64,000 bases of DNA from Bacillus stratosphericus (GCF_020524495.1 NZ_JAIVLB010000002.1:1-64000), one strand, 5' to 3'; positions 26,914 through 38,690 are shown, counted from the stretch's first letter. The notes: generated by a model from the sequence alone, not told the origin. Numbers and translations are program-made.

Positions 26914-28656
26914 CTATTTTGATTTCAGACTCACTGTAAAAGTCGTCCCTTTGCCTTGTTTGCTTCGCACAGAAATCGTTCCTTCATGCGCCTCGACAAG
27001 GTGTTTGACAATAGCAAGGCCAAGCCCGGTACCGCCTGAATTTCTGCTTCTATCCTTATCAATTCGATAGAATCTCTCAAATATTCTTGGAATCTCACTT
27101 TTTTTCATTCCGATTCCTGTATCCACCACATCAAATTCATAGCTGTCCTTCCGCACCCTTGCCGAGATCGTGACACTTCCCCCCTCTGGAGTATAGGTGA
27201 GAGCATTATTCACGAGATTAAGAAAAATTTGCTTTAATCTCAGCGGGTCCGCCAAGACATAAACCGGTTCTTTCGGAACACGCACGTGCAGTCGAATGCC
27301 TTTTTCTACGGCCTTTTGTTTTAGCAACACTTCAATCTCCTGAATGATTTCTGTCGCATTGGCTTCTTGAATATTCAGCTTAAAATGCTGCTGTTCAATT
27401 CTAGAGAGATCGAGTAAGTCTTGAATAAGTGTTTCTAAACGGACACTCTCTTTTAGAATGATCGAAAGGAATTCTTTCTGCGCGTCTTTGTCATCAATCG
27501 CTCCATCAAGAAGGGTTTCAGAAAAACCTTTAATTGACGTAATCGGTGTCTTTAATTCATGGGACACGTTGGCGACAAAGTCTTTACGCATCTGCTCTAA
27601 TTGCTTTGTTTCTGTTACATCATGAAACACAAGGACAATTCCTTTCCATTCATCATCCGTACTTAAGATCGGGACGCCATCGACTTGAAAGTAGCGGCGT
27701 TCAATCTCGACTGCTAGACGTAAAAACTTCCGAACCTTGGTTTCTGTCATGAAAATTTCGTCAATTAGCTCAATAATCTCTTCATGTGTAAAAGCTTCAT
27801 GATACAGCTTGTGCATGTAAATGTGCTTTTGCACCTGAAATTGCTTGCGGAATGTTCGATTGACTAAGTTGATATAGCCCATTTTATCAATCAAAATGAT
27901 ACCCGCTCCAATGTTTTCTATGACCGTTTGCAGACGGTCTCGCTGCATTTCACCAGCACTTGTCATTTCTTGAAGGCTTTCTGCTAGGCGCTTTATGGAC
28001 GTGTTGAGCTCACTTGTTTCAATGATCAGCTCTTCATAATTGTTGGTATCATAGTTACCACGTTCAAGCTGTTTGGCCACCTTTGTGGCATAATCAATCG
28101 GTTTCACATACTTCATCGACATGCGGTAGCCAAAAAAGACAATAATAATGATGGCCGAGCCAAGGCAAAAGGCTAATGCGAGCCAGAGCTGGCCGTCAAA
28201 TTTATTTAAAGGCTGGAATGAAGCATGGAGAAATAGATATCCAGCCGGTTCGTTTTGCTTCATGATAGGGACTGCATAATAAAATAATGCATCCTTCTCA
28301 TCATCAATGACCGTTCCTTTTGTCTGGAGATGCTCATTTTTCAGCATGTTTTGAATGCTGGGTCTTTGTTCTGCTGGACCCGTTGTATGTATAATATTCC
28401 CCTTCATGTCCACAATCGACGCATTCATATCGAGATGCTGCTTTGCCTGACCGAGGATCTCTTTGTTTTCCTTTGCCTTCAAATCGTCACCATTCACTGA
28501 AGAAAGGAGAAAACTCGATTCCTTTTTCATTCGTTCCGTTAATTTTGTTTCATAGAAAACATGAAACATGTGATCTAAGAAAAGACCAAGTCCGACAAAC
28601 ACTATAAAAAGGAGAAAGATGAGCCCAGAAAACAGGCGGATTGTAATTTTACTCAT
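26914..28656 (-). CDS. phoR: Phosphate-starvation sensor histidine kinase PhoR
   Basis: 580 aa. Transmembrane segment about 8-30, extracytoplasmic PAS-like domain, second membrane segment about 157-177, HAMP, cytoplasmic PAS, HisKA with the phosphoacceptor in VSHELKTPITSIKGF, and HATPase with N box NLVNNALTYTPEGG and G boxes DTGIGM and GGTGLGLAIVKH. It phosphorylates PhoP under phosphate limitation. Its ATG overlaps the phoP stop by eight bases. Confidence 0.95.
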   Translation of the reverse strand: MSKITIRLFSGLIFLLFIVFVGLGLFLDHMFHVFYETKLTERMKKESSFLLSSVNGDDLKAKENKEILGQAKQHLDMNASIVDMKGNIIHTTGPAEQRPSIQNMLKNEHLQTKGTVIDDEKDALFYYAVPIMKQNEPAGYLFLHASFQPLNKFDGQLWLALAFCLGSAIIIIVFFGYRMSMKYVKPIDYATKVAKQLERGNYDTNNYEELIIETSELNTSIKRLAESLQEMTSAGEMQRDRLQTVIENIGAGIILIDKMGYINLVNRTFRKQFQVQKHIYMHKLYHEAFTHEEIIELIDEIFMTETKVRKFLRLAVEIERRYFQVDGVPILSTDDEWKGIVLVFHDVTETKQLEQMRKDFVANVSHELKTPITSIKGFSETLLDGAIDDKDAQKEFLSIILKESVRLETLIQDLLDLSRIEQQHFKLNIQEANATEIIQEIEVLLKQKAVEKGIRLHVRVPKEPVYVLADPLRLKQIFLNLVNNALTYTPEGGSVTISARVRKDSYEFDVVDTGIGMKKSEIPRIFERFYRIDKDRSRNSGGTGLGLAIVKHLVEAHEGTISVRSKQGKGTTFTVSLKSK

Positions 28657-29377
28657 TTGACTTTGGCTCCTCCAATTTGTAGCCTAAGCCGCGAATGGTT
28701 TTAATGTATGTTGGTTTTTTTGTGTTCTTTTCAATTTTGTCTCGCAAGTGACTGATATGTACATCCACAATACGTGTGTCACCTGCAAAGTCATAATTCC
28801 AAACCGCACTTAACAATAGATCACGCGTGAGGACACGACCTTTATGCTTGGCCAAATAAAGCAGCAGCTCAAATTCCTTTGGCGTGAGCTCTAGACGTTC
28901 TTCTTGGAAGTAGACTTCGTAGTGTTCAGGTAAAATGTGCAGGTCACCAATTTTGATTTGGTCTGCTATGATCTCTTCTTTTATCTCTTGCGAAGAAGCA
29001 GGCTGAGATTGCTGTGCTCTTCTCAAAATGGCCTTTACCCGAGCACCCACTTCTCTAGGACTGAAAGGTTTTGTCATGTAATCATCGGCTCCAAGTTCAA
29101 GGCCGAGCACCTTATCAAATTCATCGTCCTTTGCTGTCAGCATTAAAATAGGGAACATCATTTTTTGAATTCTCAGTTGTTTACACACTTCAATGCCGTC
29201 CATCTTCGGAAGCATTAGATCTAATACAATAAGATCAGGTTGTTGACTTGCTGCTTTTTCAAGCGCTTCTTCCCCGTCTCTTGCTGTGACGACATCATAG
29301 CCCGCCCTTTCAAGGTTATAGCTTAGAAGTGTTACAATCGATTCTTCATCATCCACAACTAATATTTTTTTATTCAT
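28649..29377 (-). CDS. phoP: Phosphate regulon response regulator PhoP
   Basis: 242 aa, OmpR family. The receiver domain carries the acidic pocket VDDEES, the phosphorylated Asp in VLDLMLPKMDG, and the conserved Lys in MTKPFSPREV. The C-terminal winged helix (about 140-236) has LTPKEFELLLYLAKHKGRVL and IRGLGYKLE. PhoP binds direct TTAACA-like repeats. GGAGGCACAAC precedes the ATG. Confidence 0.96.
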   Translation of the reverse strand: MNKKILVVDDEESIVTLLSYNLERAGYDVVTARDGEEALEKAASQQPDLIVLDLMLPKMDGIEVCKQLRIQKMMFPILMLTAKDDEFDKVLGLELGADDYMTKPFSPREVGARVKAILRRAQQSQPASSQEIKEEIIADQIKIGDLHILPEHYEVYFQEERLELTPKEFELLLYLAKHKGRVLTRDLLLSAVWNYDFAGDTRIVDVHISHLRDKIEKNTKKPTYIKTIRGLGYKLEEPKSNE

Positions 29378-29460
29378 GTTGTGCCTCCAATTAGTGATTT
29401 CCCCTACATCCGGTTTTTTTGTATCTTATGCTAAAAGCAAGAATTCATGCTTTCTCTTTC

Positions 29461-29520
29461 ATTTTAACGAAAGCTAAACAAGAGGACAATTTATAATTTC
29501 GACTATATATGTTTTGTAAA
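29461..29520 (-). promoter_or_regulatory. phoPR promoter with two PhoP-like boxes
   Basis: TTGTCC (29484-29489) and TAAAAT (29461-29466), 17 bp apart on the minus strand. Upstream, TTTACA (29515-29520) and TATATA (29504-29509) are spaced like PhoP boxes, consistent with the known autoregulation. Confidence 0.6.
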
Positions 29521-29521
29521 T

Positions 29522-29558
29522 AAAAAGAAGGCCCCTCTTAAGAGAAGCCTTCTTTTTA
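29522..29558 (-). terminator. Terminator of citZ-icd-mdh
   Basis: AAAAAGAAGGC...GCCTTCTTTTT with an inner CTCTTAAGAG; a long hairpin just after the mdh stop. Confidence 0.92.
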
Positions 29559-29564
29559 TTCAGA

Positions 29565-30503
29565 TTAAGACAATACTTTCATCACGTTTTTAACAGATTC
29601 AACAGAGCGGTCAAGCTGACTTCTTTCTTCTTCTGTTAACTCAAGCTCAATGATCTGCTCAAGGCCGTTTCCACCTACGATTGTTGGAACACCAAGATAA
29701 ATGCCTTCGTAGCCATATTCACCTTCAAGGTATGCAATCGTTGGGATAACGCGGCGCTGATCTTTTAAGATCGCCTCAACCATTTCAACTAGTGAAGCAG
29801 CAGGTGCGTAATATGCACTACCGTTACCTAATAGGTTGACAATCTCGCCTCCGCCTTTTCTTGTTCTTTCAACAATCGCATCGATTCGATCTTTTGGAAT
29901 CAATGTTTCAAGCGGTATACCGCCTGCATAAGAGTAACGAACGAGCGGAACCATGTCGTCGCCATGTCCACCAAGCACAAAGCCCGTCACATCTTTCACA
30001 GATAGATTTAATTCTTGCGCAACGAACGTACGGAAACGTGCTGTATCAAGAATACCAGATTGTCCAATGACTTTTTCTTTTGGTAATCCTGATTCTTTAT
30101 AAACTGCATATGTCATTGCATCAACAGGGTTTGTTAATACAACAATGATCGCTTCTGGAGAATATTTGACGATTTCGCGTGTCACACTGCGCATGATTTT
30201 TTCATTTGTTGACACGAGGTCGTCACGGCTCATTCCCGGCTTTCTTGCAATTCCTGCCGTAATGACTACTACATCAGAACCGGCTGTATCTTCGTAGTTA
30301 GAAGTTCCTGTAATGTTCGCATCGAAGCCTTGAACAGGGCTTGCTTCCAGCATATCAAGTGCTTTCCCTTTTGTTGGGTTCTCAAGCTGCGGGATATCGA
30401 CTAATACGACATCCGCTAATTCTTTTTGAGCCGTTAAAAATGCTGTAGTTGCTCCAGTAAAGCCTGCTCCGATGACAGATATTTTTTTACGCTTATTTGC
30501 CAT
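29565..30503 (-). CDS. mdh: Malate dehydrogenase
   Basis: 312 aa, LDH-like NAD-dependent malate dehydrogenase of the TCA cycle. The nucleotide motif is [11 protein letters not shown], the substrate loop [11 protein letters not shown] carries the specificity arginines, and the catalytic His is in [24 protein letters not shown]. Last gene of the citZ-icd-mdh order. Confidence 0.96.
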   Translation of the reverse strand: MANKRKKISVIGAGFTGATTAFLTAQKELADVVLVDIPQLENPTKGKALDMLEASPVQGFDANITGTSNYEDTAGSDVVVITAGIARKPGMSRDDLVSTNEKIMRSVTREIVKYSPEAIIVVLTNPVDAMTYAVYKESGLPKEKVIGQSGILDTARFRTFVAQELNLSVKDVTGFVLGGHGDDMVPLVRYSYAGGIPLETLIPKDRIDAIVERTRKGGGEIVNLLGNGSAYYAPAASLVEMVEAILKDQRRVIPTIAYLEGEYGYEGIYLGVPTIVGGNGLEQIIELELTEEERSQLDRSVESVKNVMKVLS

Positions 30504-30537
30504 TTCTTTTTTCCCCTTTAACTTTAAAGTTTAAGAA

Positions 30538-31809
30538 TCAAGACAAGTTTTTGATGAGCTCGTCTGCAAACTCAGAACATTTCACTTCTGTTGCGCCATC
30601 CATTAATCTAGCAAAATCGTACGTGACAACTTTTGATGCAATTGTTTTTTCAACAGATTGAATCACTAGATCCGCTGCTTCCTGCCAGCCAAGGTGCTCA
30701 AGTAAAAGCACCCCTGATAGAAGAACAGATGATGGATTCACTTTATCAAGTCCAGCATATTTCGGTGCTGTTCCGTGAGTCGCTTCAAAAATAGCGTGTC
30801 CTGTTTCGTAGTTGATGTTCGCACCTGGTGCGATACCAATTCCACCAACCTGTGCTGCAAGTGCATCAGAGATGTAGTCTCCGTTTAAGTTCATTGTTGC
30901 AACAACATCGAACTCAGCTGGACGAGTTAGAATTTGTTGAAGGAAAATATCTGCAATGCTGTCTTTGACAATAATTTTGCCAGCAGCTTCTGCTTCACTT
31001 TGCGCTTTGTTTGCCGCATCTTTCCCATCTTTTTCTACAATACGATCATATTGTGCCCATGTAAAGACTTTGTCGCCAAACTCTTTTTCAGCCACTTCGT
31101 AACCCCAGTTTTTGAAGGCACCTTCTGTAAATTTCATGATATTTCCTTTGTGAACAAGTGTCACAGATTTACGGCCTTGGTCAATCGCATACTGGATTGC
31201 TGCTCTGACAAGACGAGATGTTCCTTCTTTAGAAACTGGCTTGATACCGATACCTGATGTTTCTGGGAAACGGATTTTGTTCACACCTAGTTCGTTTTTC
31301 AAGAAGTCGATTAACTTCTTCACTTCGTCTGATCCTTTTGCATACTCGATTCCTGCATAGATATCTTCAGTGTTTTCACGGAAGATGACCATATCTGTGT
31401 CTTGTGGACGTTTCACAGGAGATGGTACGCCTTGGAACCAGCGAACTGGACGTAAGCATGTGAATAAATCTAGCTCTTGTCTAAGTGCCACATTTAATGA
31501 ACGGATTCCTCCACCAATTGGTGTTGTAAGTGGACCTTTAATCGCAATTAAGTATTCACGAATGTCTTCAAGCGTTTGCTCAGGAAGCCACTCTCCAGTT
31601 TTATTGTAAGCTTTTTCTCCTGCATAAACTTCTTTCCAAGTGATTTGCTTTTCACCTTTATATGCTTTCTCTACAGCTGCTTCAAGCACTCTTGATGCTG
31701 CTTTCCAAATGTCAGGACCGATTCCGTCCCCTTCAATAAACGGGATAATTGGATTATTTGGCACATTCAATACGCCGCCAGTAACTGTAATTTTTTCGCC
31801 TTGTGACAA
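30538..31809 (-). CDS. icd: Isocitrate dehydrogenase (NADP)
   Basis: 423 aa. Converts isocitrate to 2-oxoglutarate. The substrate-binding Ser/Asn/Arg cluster is [13 protein letters not shown], metal-binding Asp residues lie in [17 protein letters not shown], and the NADP-binding HGTAPKYAG follows. Between citZ and mdh; in B. subtilis it has its own and read-through transcription. A GC-rich hairpin (31909-31940) in the gap after citZ lacks a U run, so it does not look like a terminator. Confidence 0.96.
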   Translation of the reverse strand: MSQGEKITVTGGVLNVPNNPIIPFIEGDGIGPDIWKAASRVLEAAVEKAYKGEKQITWKEVYAGEKAYNKTGEWLPEQTLEDIREYLIAIKGPLTTPIGGGIRSLNVALRQELDLFTCLRPVRWFQGVPSPVKRPQDTDMVIFRENTEDIYAGIEYAKGSDEVKKLIDFLKNELGVNKIRFPETSGIGIKPVSKEGTSRLVRAAIQYAIDQGRKSVTLVHKGNIMKFTEGAFKNWGYEVAEKEFGDKVFTWAQYDRIVEKDGKDAANKAQSEAEAAGKIIVKDSIADIFLQQILTRPAEFDVVATMNLNGDYISDALAAQVGGIGIAPGANINYETGHAIFEATHGTAPKYAGLDKVNPSSVLLSGVLLLEHLGWQEAADLVIQSVEKTIASKVVTYDFARLMDGATEVKCSEFADELIKNLS

Positions 31810-31908
31810 TGATATTACCTCCCAGGTTATGTAGTGAATATTTGAAACTTCTTAACTTGATGTCTGCAAGGAAAGATGTTTTTCACATGATTCGTTTTTT
31901 GTTGATAT

Positions 31909-31940
31909 GGAGGCTGATTGGTTTGTTTGGATCAGCCCCC
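31909..31940 (-). other. GC-rich hairpin without U run in the citZ-icd gap
   Basis: GGAGGCTGAT (31909-31918) pairs with ATCAGCCCCC (31931-31940) at 9 of 10 positions. No T run follows on either strand. It could stabilise the citZ 3' end or mark a processing site. Confidence 0.55.
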
Positions 31941-31956
31941 GCTTATTCTATAAACA

Positions 31957-33075
31957 TTAGTCTCTTTCACTGATCGAAACAAACGTTTGAAGATCAGGTC
32001 CAATGTATTCAGCTCTTGGACGGATAAGACGGTTGTTGTCATATTGCTCTAAAATGTGAGCAATCCATCCGGAAAATCGGCTAATCACGAAAATTGGTGT
32101 AAACAAGTCATGATCAATACCAAGACTGTGATATACAGATGCAGAATAAAAATCAACATTCGGTGGAAGATTTTTCTCTGATGTCACGATTTCCTCTGCG
32201 CGAACAGACATTTCATACCATTTCGGCTCGCCTGTAAGGTTTGTTAAACGCTGGCTCATTTCTTTCAGATGCTTTGCACGCGGGTCACCTTGACGGTATA
32301 CACGGTGGCCAAAGCCCATAATTTTTTCTTTCTTCTCTAGCTTACCATGAATATAGGAATCTACGTTTTCAACTCCACCAATTTCTGAAAGCATCTTCAT
32401 CACGCCTTCATTGGCACCGCCGTGAAGTGGTCCCTTCAAAGCGCCGATGGCTGCTGTTACACCAGAGTAAATATCTGATAGTGTAGCAACACATACACGT
32501 GCTGTAAATGTTGACGCATTTAATTCATGATCGGCATGTAGAATGAGTGCCTTATCAATCGCCTCAATTTCTACTGGAGATGGCTCTTCGCCGTTTAGCA
32601 TATACAAGAAGTTCGTAGCATAGCTGTATTCTTCTTTTGGCTGTATAGGCTCAAATCCCTTTCGAATGCGTGAGAATGCAGCGACAAGTCCAGAAATTTT
32701 CGCCTGTAATCGAATGGCTTTTCTGTAATTCGCTTCTTTGTCCATAGTCTCTGATTCGTCATCGAGTAAACCTAGTAAGGATACTGCTGTACGAATCGCA
32801 GACATTGGATGAACCCCATCCAGCGAATAAGATTTAAAGTGCTCAATGATTTCCTGTGGAATATGAGCATGTTCATTGAGCAGCTGTTTTAATTCACTCA
32901 GCTCCTTCTCATTCGGCAGCTTTAAGTGCCATAACAGGTAGACAATTTCTTCGAATGTAGCTTTTTCAGTTAAATCATCGATATTGTACCCTACATAAGT
33001 AAGAGTATCATCAATAATTGAGCTTACGGATGAAGTGGTTGCCACAATACCTTCAAGACCTCTTGTTGCTGTCAT
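31957..33075 (-). CDS. citZ: Citrate synthase II
   Basis: 372 aa, main TCA-cycle citrate synthase of Bacillus. Catalytic residues sit in HADHELNAST, GGANEGVMKM, IMGFGHRVYR and NVDFYSASVYHSLG (Asp). The ATG at 33075 follows GGGGAG at seven nt and gives MTATRGLEG; the TTG two codons earlier is rejected. Expression should be carbon-repressed through the cre in its leader. Confidence 0.96.
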   Translation of the reverse strand: MTATRGLEGIVATTSSVSSIIDDTLTYVGYNIDDLTEKATFEEIVYLLWHLKLPNEKELSELKQLLNEHAHIPQEIIEHFKSYSLDGVHPMSAIRTAVSLLGLLDDESETMDKEANYRKAIRLQAKISGLVAAFSRIRKGFEPIQPKEEYSYATNFLYMLNGEEPSPVEIEAIDKALILHADHELNASTFTARVCVATLSDIYSGVTAAIGALKGPLHGGANEGVMKMLSEIGGVENVDSYIHGKLEKKEKIMGFGHRVYRQGDPRAKHLKEMSQRLTNLTGEPKWYEMSVRAEEIVTSEKNLPPNVDFYSASVYHSLGIDHDLFTPIFVISRFSGWIAHILEQYDNNRLIRPRAEYIGPDLQTFVSISERD

Positions 33076-33128
33076 GTTCAATCTCCCCTTTTAAAAAAAT
33101 TCCCCTTCGTTGCAAAATTCTCGGTTTT

Positions 33129-33289
33129 TGAAAGCGCTATCCAATCCGAATACGTTAGCAGGTTTAGAAAAGAAAATGCTTACATTTACCTATCCGGTTA
33201 GAGCGCTTTTAGCCTCATTTCTCTTGTGTGATCAATGAGTTCAAAATTAAGCCTATTCCCATTATAAACAATAATCAGACATTTGTTAA
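33129..33289 (-). promoter_or_regulatory. citZ promoter and cre sites
   Basis: TTAACA (33284-33289) and TATAAT (33261-33266) are 17 bp apart on the minus strand. Inside the leader TGAAAGCGCTATCC (33129-33142, plus strand) matches the cre consensus TGWAARCGYTWNCA at 13 of 14, about 125 bp into the transcript, where CcpA could block elongation. A weaker palindromic copy lies near 33199-33212. Confidence 0.75.
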
Positions 33290-33414
33290 ATGTTTAACTA
33301 TAATTTTTTTTGATATTTTTTTTTTTAGCCTTCCGTTTAGGGCATGGAATGAAGGGATTTTGCTTCTTTTAATATATTTAATTATGTTTTTTTGCAAAAG
33401 CTCGCTTAAGAAAA
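33290..33414. other. Gene-free A/T-rich stretch between citZ and ytwI
   Basis: Very A/T-rich with T runs. No ribosome-binding site, ORF or stable hairpin was seen before the ytwI terminator. Confidence 0.5.
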
Positions 33415-33443
33415 CATAAAAAAAGAAAGTGGCATGAGCCACT
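33415..33443 (-). terminator. Terminator of ytwI
   Basis: AGTGGC-TCAT-GCCACT on the minus strand, followed by TTTCTTTTTTT. Confidence 0.85.
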
Positions 33444-33449
33444 CGCTTT

Positions 33450-33914
33450 TTATCCGCTGAAAAATTTCACAGCTTGCATCGCTAGGTAGGCAATTCCTGC
33501 ACCGATTAGCGGGCCGACAGCCACACCTTTAAATAAACTAACTGCCAAAATCGTGCCAAACACAAGCGCAGCCGTAATATGAGGATCATTTTCGAGTAGC
33601 ACAATACCGTTTTTTGCAATAAGTGCTACTAATATACCCGCTCCAAGTGCAATCCAAGCATAGGAGGATTTCATCGCTTCTCCAAGCTGTTTAAATCCAA
33701 TGTCACCTGTTGCGATCGGCACAAGCACAGCAATTGTAATGACGGTTACCCCCCAATTGATGCCTTTTGATTGCAGAACCGGGAAGATTTTTTGATCGAG
33801 TCCAATGAGCTTAATCACAATCAACACAGAAACCGCTAAAATTAACGAATTGTTCTTCGCAATGAGTGCAATAACGAGTAAAAGAACTAAAAATAAATTT
33901 GCTTGTGTAAACAT
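33450..33914 (-). CDS. ytwI: DUF441 membrane protein YtwI
   Basis: 154 aa, four to five transmembrane segments filling nearly the whole length, with conserved GATGD/GPLIGAG-like glycine patterns (IGAGIAYLAMQAV near the end). Belongs to DUF441; function unknown. RBS AAGGAAGGGGCGG before the ATG. Divergent from ytvI. Confidence 0.85.
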   Translation of the reverse strand: MFTQANLFLVLLLVIALIAKNNSLILAVSVLIVIKLIGLDQKIFPVLQSKGINWGVTVITIAVLVPIATGDIGFKQLGEAMKSSYAWIALGAGILVALIAKNGIVLLENDPHITAALVFGTILAVSLFKGVAVGPLIGAGIAYLAMQAVKFFSG

Positions 33915-33949
33915 ACGCCGCCCCTTCCTTTCTTTTTATTGCGACCTTT

Positions 33950-33977
33950 TCATATTACTCATTTTTTTGAATAAAAT
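33950..33977 (+). promoter_or_regulatory. Possible sigma-E promoter of ytvI
   Basis: TCATATT (33950-33956) fits the sigma-E -35 fully; AATAAAAT (33970-33977) fits the -10 at 6 of 8, but the 13-bp spacer is one short. Confidence 0.35.
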
Positions 33978-34014
33978 GAAGTATCGGACATGCTTGTTTT
34001 TTGGAGGGGATTGT

Positions 34015-35133
34015 GTGAATCACGCCTATGTGGCCATTTTTCTGCGAAGTTTGATGATTATCAGCATTACCGTTTTTGCTGTTGTCTTTTTATGTCAGTC
34101 TTTTCCGCTTTTATATCCATTTTGGATCGCACTTGTTGTGTCCTGTTTGATTCATCCTGCGGTATGCAAAATTGAAGAATGGACCGGAATGCCAAGAGGC
34201 TTTGTCGTGATCATTGTCTTATTTCTCTTTTTCATTGCAGCAGCTGGGTTCATGACGCTTTTAGTGGCGGAAATCATTTCAGGAAGTGCTTATTTAGCAA
34301 AGGTACTGCCAGACCACCTTGATCAAATGATCAGTATTGTGGAACGGTTTTTCACGGATAAGATTCTGCCTTTATATCATGATTTGACTGCCCAATTTAA
34401 TACACTTCAAGCAGGACAAAAGGAATCGATTTTGGGACAAATTCAAGCACTTGGTGACGAAGTAGCGGCGAAAATCGGAACTTTTCTTTCAAAAACACTC
34501 GAACTTATTCCGGCTTTTTTAGGTCTTTTGCCCGATGCAGCAGCAACTCTTTTATTTTCTGCCCTTGCGACTTTTTTTATCACAAAAGATTGGTTTATAT
34601 TAAAAACATATGGTTCACGTATTTTCCCCACAAAATGGATGATGCATTCACGCGCCATTTTATCTGAAATCAAAAAAGCCATTACTGGCTTTATAAAGGC
34701 ACAGCTTCTGCTCGTTGCCATGACCATCGGCATCGTGCTCATTGGGCTGATTATCTTAAAGGTCGAGCATGCCCTGGTGATCGCTCTATGTATTGGACTT
34801 GTCGATTTACTTCCTTATATCGGCAGCGGCACCGTTTTTCTACCATGGATCATTTACTCAGCTATGACAGGGAATCTTTCACTTGCCATTGGGCTAGGTA
34901 TTTTGTATATCGTGGTGTTAATTCAAAGACAAATATCAGAGCCGAAAGTCTTAAGCAAATCCATTGGGCTTAATCCTTTAGCAACACTTGTGGCGCTATT
35001 TGTCGGTTTCAAATGGTTTGGTTTTCTCGGACTTGCCCTTGGTCCTGCCTCTCTTGTCGTTTGGCAGGCGTTTCGTAATGCGGGTATTTTCAGGGATATT
35101 TATCAGTACATTATGTATGGCGTGCAAAAGTAA
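34015..35133 (+). CDS. ytvI: Sporulation integral membrane protein YtvI (AI-2E permease family), GTG start
   Basis: 372 aa with about eight membrane segments in the PerM/AI-2E exporter layout: two near the N-terminus, a soluble stretch (about 90-200), then a cluster with the family motif GLVDLLPYIGSGTVFLPW. YtvI is tied to sporulation; substrate unknown. The GTG at 34015 follows TTGGAGGGG and gives MNHAYVAIFLRSL; the upstream ORF extension overlaps ytwI antisense and is rejected. Confidence 0.88.
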   Translation: MNHAYVAIFLRSLMIISITVFAVVFLCQSFPLLYPFWIALVVSCLIHPAVCKIEEWTGMPRGFVVIIVLFLFFIAAAGFMTLLVAEIISGSAYLAKVLPDHLDQMISIVERFFTDKILPLYHDLTAQFNTLQAGQKESILGQIQALGDEVAAKIGTFLSKTLELIPAFLGLLPDAAATLLFSALATFFITKDWFILKTYGSRIFPTKWMMHSRAILSEIKKAITGFIKAQLLLVAMTIGIVLIGLIILKVEHALVIALCIGLVDLLPYIGSGTVFLPWIIYSAMTGNLSLAIGLGILYIVVLIQRQISEPKVLSKSIGLNPLATLVALFVGFKWFGFLGLALGPASLVVWQAFRNAGIFRDIYQYIMYGVQK

Positions 35134-35160
35134 AAGAGACCTCATCTAAAGGTCTCTTTA
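35132..35160. terminator. Terminator shared by ytvI and fxsA
   Basis: AAAGAGACC (35133-35141) pairs with GGTCTCTTT (35151-35159) between the two convergent genes. Short T runs on both sides. Confidence 0.75.
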
Positions 35161-35553
35161 GCGTATAATGGTATAGCGTTTGCGATTGGACATGTTTCTT
35201 AGCCAGCACTCAAAGAGTGGCTTGACTCGGTTTCTTGACATCGGGATGAGCAGCAAAGCCCCAATCAGATCCGATAAAAACCCTGGAATGAGCAGAAGCA
35301 AGCCGCCGATTAGAATGCAAAAGCCATCTACAATGGTTGCCCCTGGCATTTTGCCATATTGTAAATCTCGCTGTACTTTTTGAAACACTTCAATTCCTTG
35401 CTTTCTCGCAAAATAAGCACCTAGTGCGCTCGTAAGCACAATAAATAACATCGTTGGCAAAATGCCAATGATTTTACTTGAGATTAAAAATAAACCAATT
35501 TCCACTGCAGGGAACAGAATCAGTAATAGTAGAAAATATTTCAACCATATCAC
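35158..35553 (-). CDS. fxsA: FxsA family membrane protein
   Basis: 131 aa (YtzA in B. subtilis). Three hydrophobic segments with the FxsA pattern: LFPAVEIGLFLISSKIIG near the start and DGFCILIGGLLLLIPGFLSD in the middle, then a basic tail. E. coli FxsA relieves phage T7 exclusion by F; the Bacillus role is unknown. RBS AGGTGATATGG. Upstream of pyk but separated by the pyk terminator. Confidence 0.9.
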   Translation of the reverse strand: MIWLKYFLLLLILFPAVEIGLFLISSKIIGILPTMLFIVLTSALGAYFARKQGIEVFQKVQRDLQYGKMPGATIVDGFCILIGGLLLLIPGFLSDLIGALLLIPMSRNRVKPLFECWLRNMSNRKRYTIIR

Positions 35554-35602
35554 CTCATGATGGTTCTTTCACAAAAACTGTCTTACTCTTTTTAGTGTAA
35601 CA

Positions 35603-35632
35603 TAAAAAAAGAAAGGAGTCAGACAACTCCCT
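35603..35632 (-). terminator. Terminator of pfkA-pyk
   Basis: GGAGT (35615-35619) and ACTCC (35626-35630) form a short stem followed on the minus strand by TTTCTTTTTTT. Confidence 0.75.
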
Positions 35633-35642
35633 CTTGTGTAAT

Positions 35643-37403
35643 TTAAAGGACGCTTGCACGACCTTTGTAGATCGCTCCGCGTGCTGGATCTACTGTAATC
35701 TCTTCGCCTTCTTTTAAAAGTGTTGTTGCGTTTTCAAGACCAACAATTACTGGAATGCCAAGGCTTAGTCCAACGACTGCTGCGTGGCTTGTTAAACCGC
35801 CTTCTTCTGTGATAAGAGCAGATGCTTTTTCTAGAGCGCCCATCATATCACGGTCTGTGCAGTTCGCTACGAGAATCGCACCATCATACATTTTTCCGTC
35901 TGCTTCTTTTCCGCTTTGTGCAATGACAACTGGTCCAAATGCAGATTTACGGCCAATTCCTTGACCCTTCGCAATAATATCGCCGACAACATACACTTTC
36001 ATTAAGTTCGTTGTCCCCGTTTCACCAACTGGCACACCTGCTGTAATGACGATTAAGTCGCCACGTCTTACATAGCCAGTTTCAATTGATTTTTCTACCG
36101 CATTCTCAAGCATTTCATCTGTAGATGTCGTATTTGATCCGCTCTTAGCAAAAACACCGAATACGAGAGATAGCTTTCTAGCAACCGATTCGTTTGCTGT
36201 TACAGCGACGATTGGTGCTTTTGGTCTATATTTTGAAATCATTCTCGCTGTATGACCGCTTTCAGTAGGTGTGACAATCGCTGCCACGTCAAGCTTCATT
36301 GCAGTATGAACAACAGATTGACCAATTGCATCTGTAATGCTGACCTCTACTTCTTCGCTTCTGCGAGAAAGAATCGCTTTATAATTTAATGCTTCCTCTG
36401 AACGTGACGCAATGTTGTGCATCGTTTGCACAGCTTCAACAGGGTATGTACCTGCTGCTGTTTCACCAGAAAGCATAATCGCATCTGTGCCATCAAAAAT
36501 GGCATTTGCCACGTCACTTGCTTCCGCACGTGTTGGACGAGGATTACGCTGCATGCTGTCTAGCATTTGTGTAGCTGTGATGACAGGTTTGCCTAAACGA
36601 TTGCATTTTTTGATCAGCATTTTTTGAACAAGCGGTACTTCTTCTGCTGGGATCTCTACACCAAGATCTCCACGCGCAACCATTAGACCGTCTGATACCT
36701 CAAGGATTTCAACGATGTTATCAACGCCCTCTTGGTTTTCAATCTTAGGAATGATTTGAATGTTAGCCGCATTGTTCTTTTCAAGAAGCTCACGAATTTC
36801 AAGTACATCAGAAGCTCGTCTGACAAAAGAAGCTGCGATGAAATCGACACCCTGTTCAATTCCGAACAGAATATCTTTGGCATCCTTTTCTGTAATACCT
36901 GGCAGGTTCACACTCACACCTGGAACGTTTACGCCTTTTTTGTTTTTCAATGTGCCTGTATTCATGACTTTCGTAACGATTTCTTTACGGTCCATGTTTA
37001 GTTCTTTCACCTCTAAACCAATGAGACCGTCATCTAATAGAATCGTTGAGCCCACTTCTACATCATGAATTAAATCTTCATACGTCACACTAATTTTTTC
37101 AGTATTCCCAATAATGTCTTCCATACTGACGATGAGATCTGCACCAGCTACTAGCTCAATTGAGCCGTTTTCAACTGTACGTGTACGGATCTCTGGACCT
37201 TTTGTATCAAGAAGGATCGCAATGTCCTTGCCTAACGCTTTACCTGCTTTTCGAATGTTTTCAATACGTGCACCATGCTCTTCAAAATCTCCATGAGAGA
37301 AGTTTAGTCTGGCTACATTCATTCCTGCTTCAATCAATTCAGTCAGCTTTTCAATGCTTTCACTTGCTGGACCGATTGTACAAACGATTTTTGTCTTTCT
37401 CAT
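35643..37403 (-). CDS. pyk: Pyruvate kinase with C-terminal PEP-utiliser-like domain
   Basis: 586 aa. Last ATP-yielding step of glycolysis. The catalytic barrel and B domain carry [22 protein letters not shown] and [12 protein letters not shown]; the last about 110 residues (after [11 protein letters not shown]) are the extra phosphohistidine-like domain typical of Bacillus Pyk ([11 protein letters not shown]). AGGAGG supports the ATG at 37403 over the adjacent GTG. 27 bp after pfkA. Confidence 0.96.
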   Translation of the reverse strand: MRKTKIVCTIGPASESIEKLTELIEAGMNVARLNFSHGDFEEHGARIENIRKAGKALGKDIAILLDTKGPEIRTRTVENGSIELVAGADLIVSMEDIIGNTEKISVTYEDLIHDVEVGSTILLDDGLIGLEVKELNMDRKEIVTKVMNTGTLKNKKGVNVPGVSVNLPGITEKDAKDILFGIEQGVDFIAASFVRRASDVLEIRELLEKNNAANIQIIPKIENQEGVDNIVEILEVSDGLMVARGDLGVEIPAEEVPLVQKMLIKKCNRLGKPVITATQMLDSMQRNPRPTRAEASDVANAIFDGTDAIMLSGETAAGTYPVEAVQTMHNIASRSEEALNYKAILSRRSEEVEVSITDAIGQSVVHTAMKLDVAAIVTPTESGHTARMISKYRPKAPIVAVTANESVARKLSLVFGVFAKSGSNTTSTDEMLENAVEKSIETGYVRRGDLIVITAGVPVGETGTTNLMKVYVVGDIIAKGQGIGRKSAFGPVVIAQSGKEADGKMYDGAILVANCTDRDMMGALEKASALITEEGGLTSHAAVVGLSLGIPVIVGLENATTLLKEGEEITVDPARGAIYKGRASVL

Positions 37404-37430
37404 CACTGTTCCTCCTAAGGTCTTCTCGTT

Positions 37431-38690
<1,260 letters not shown>

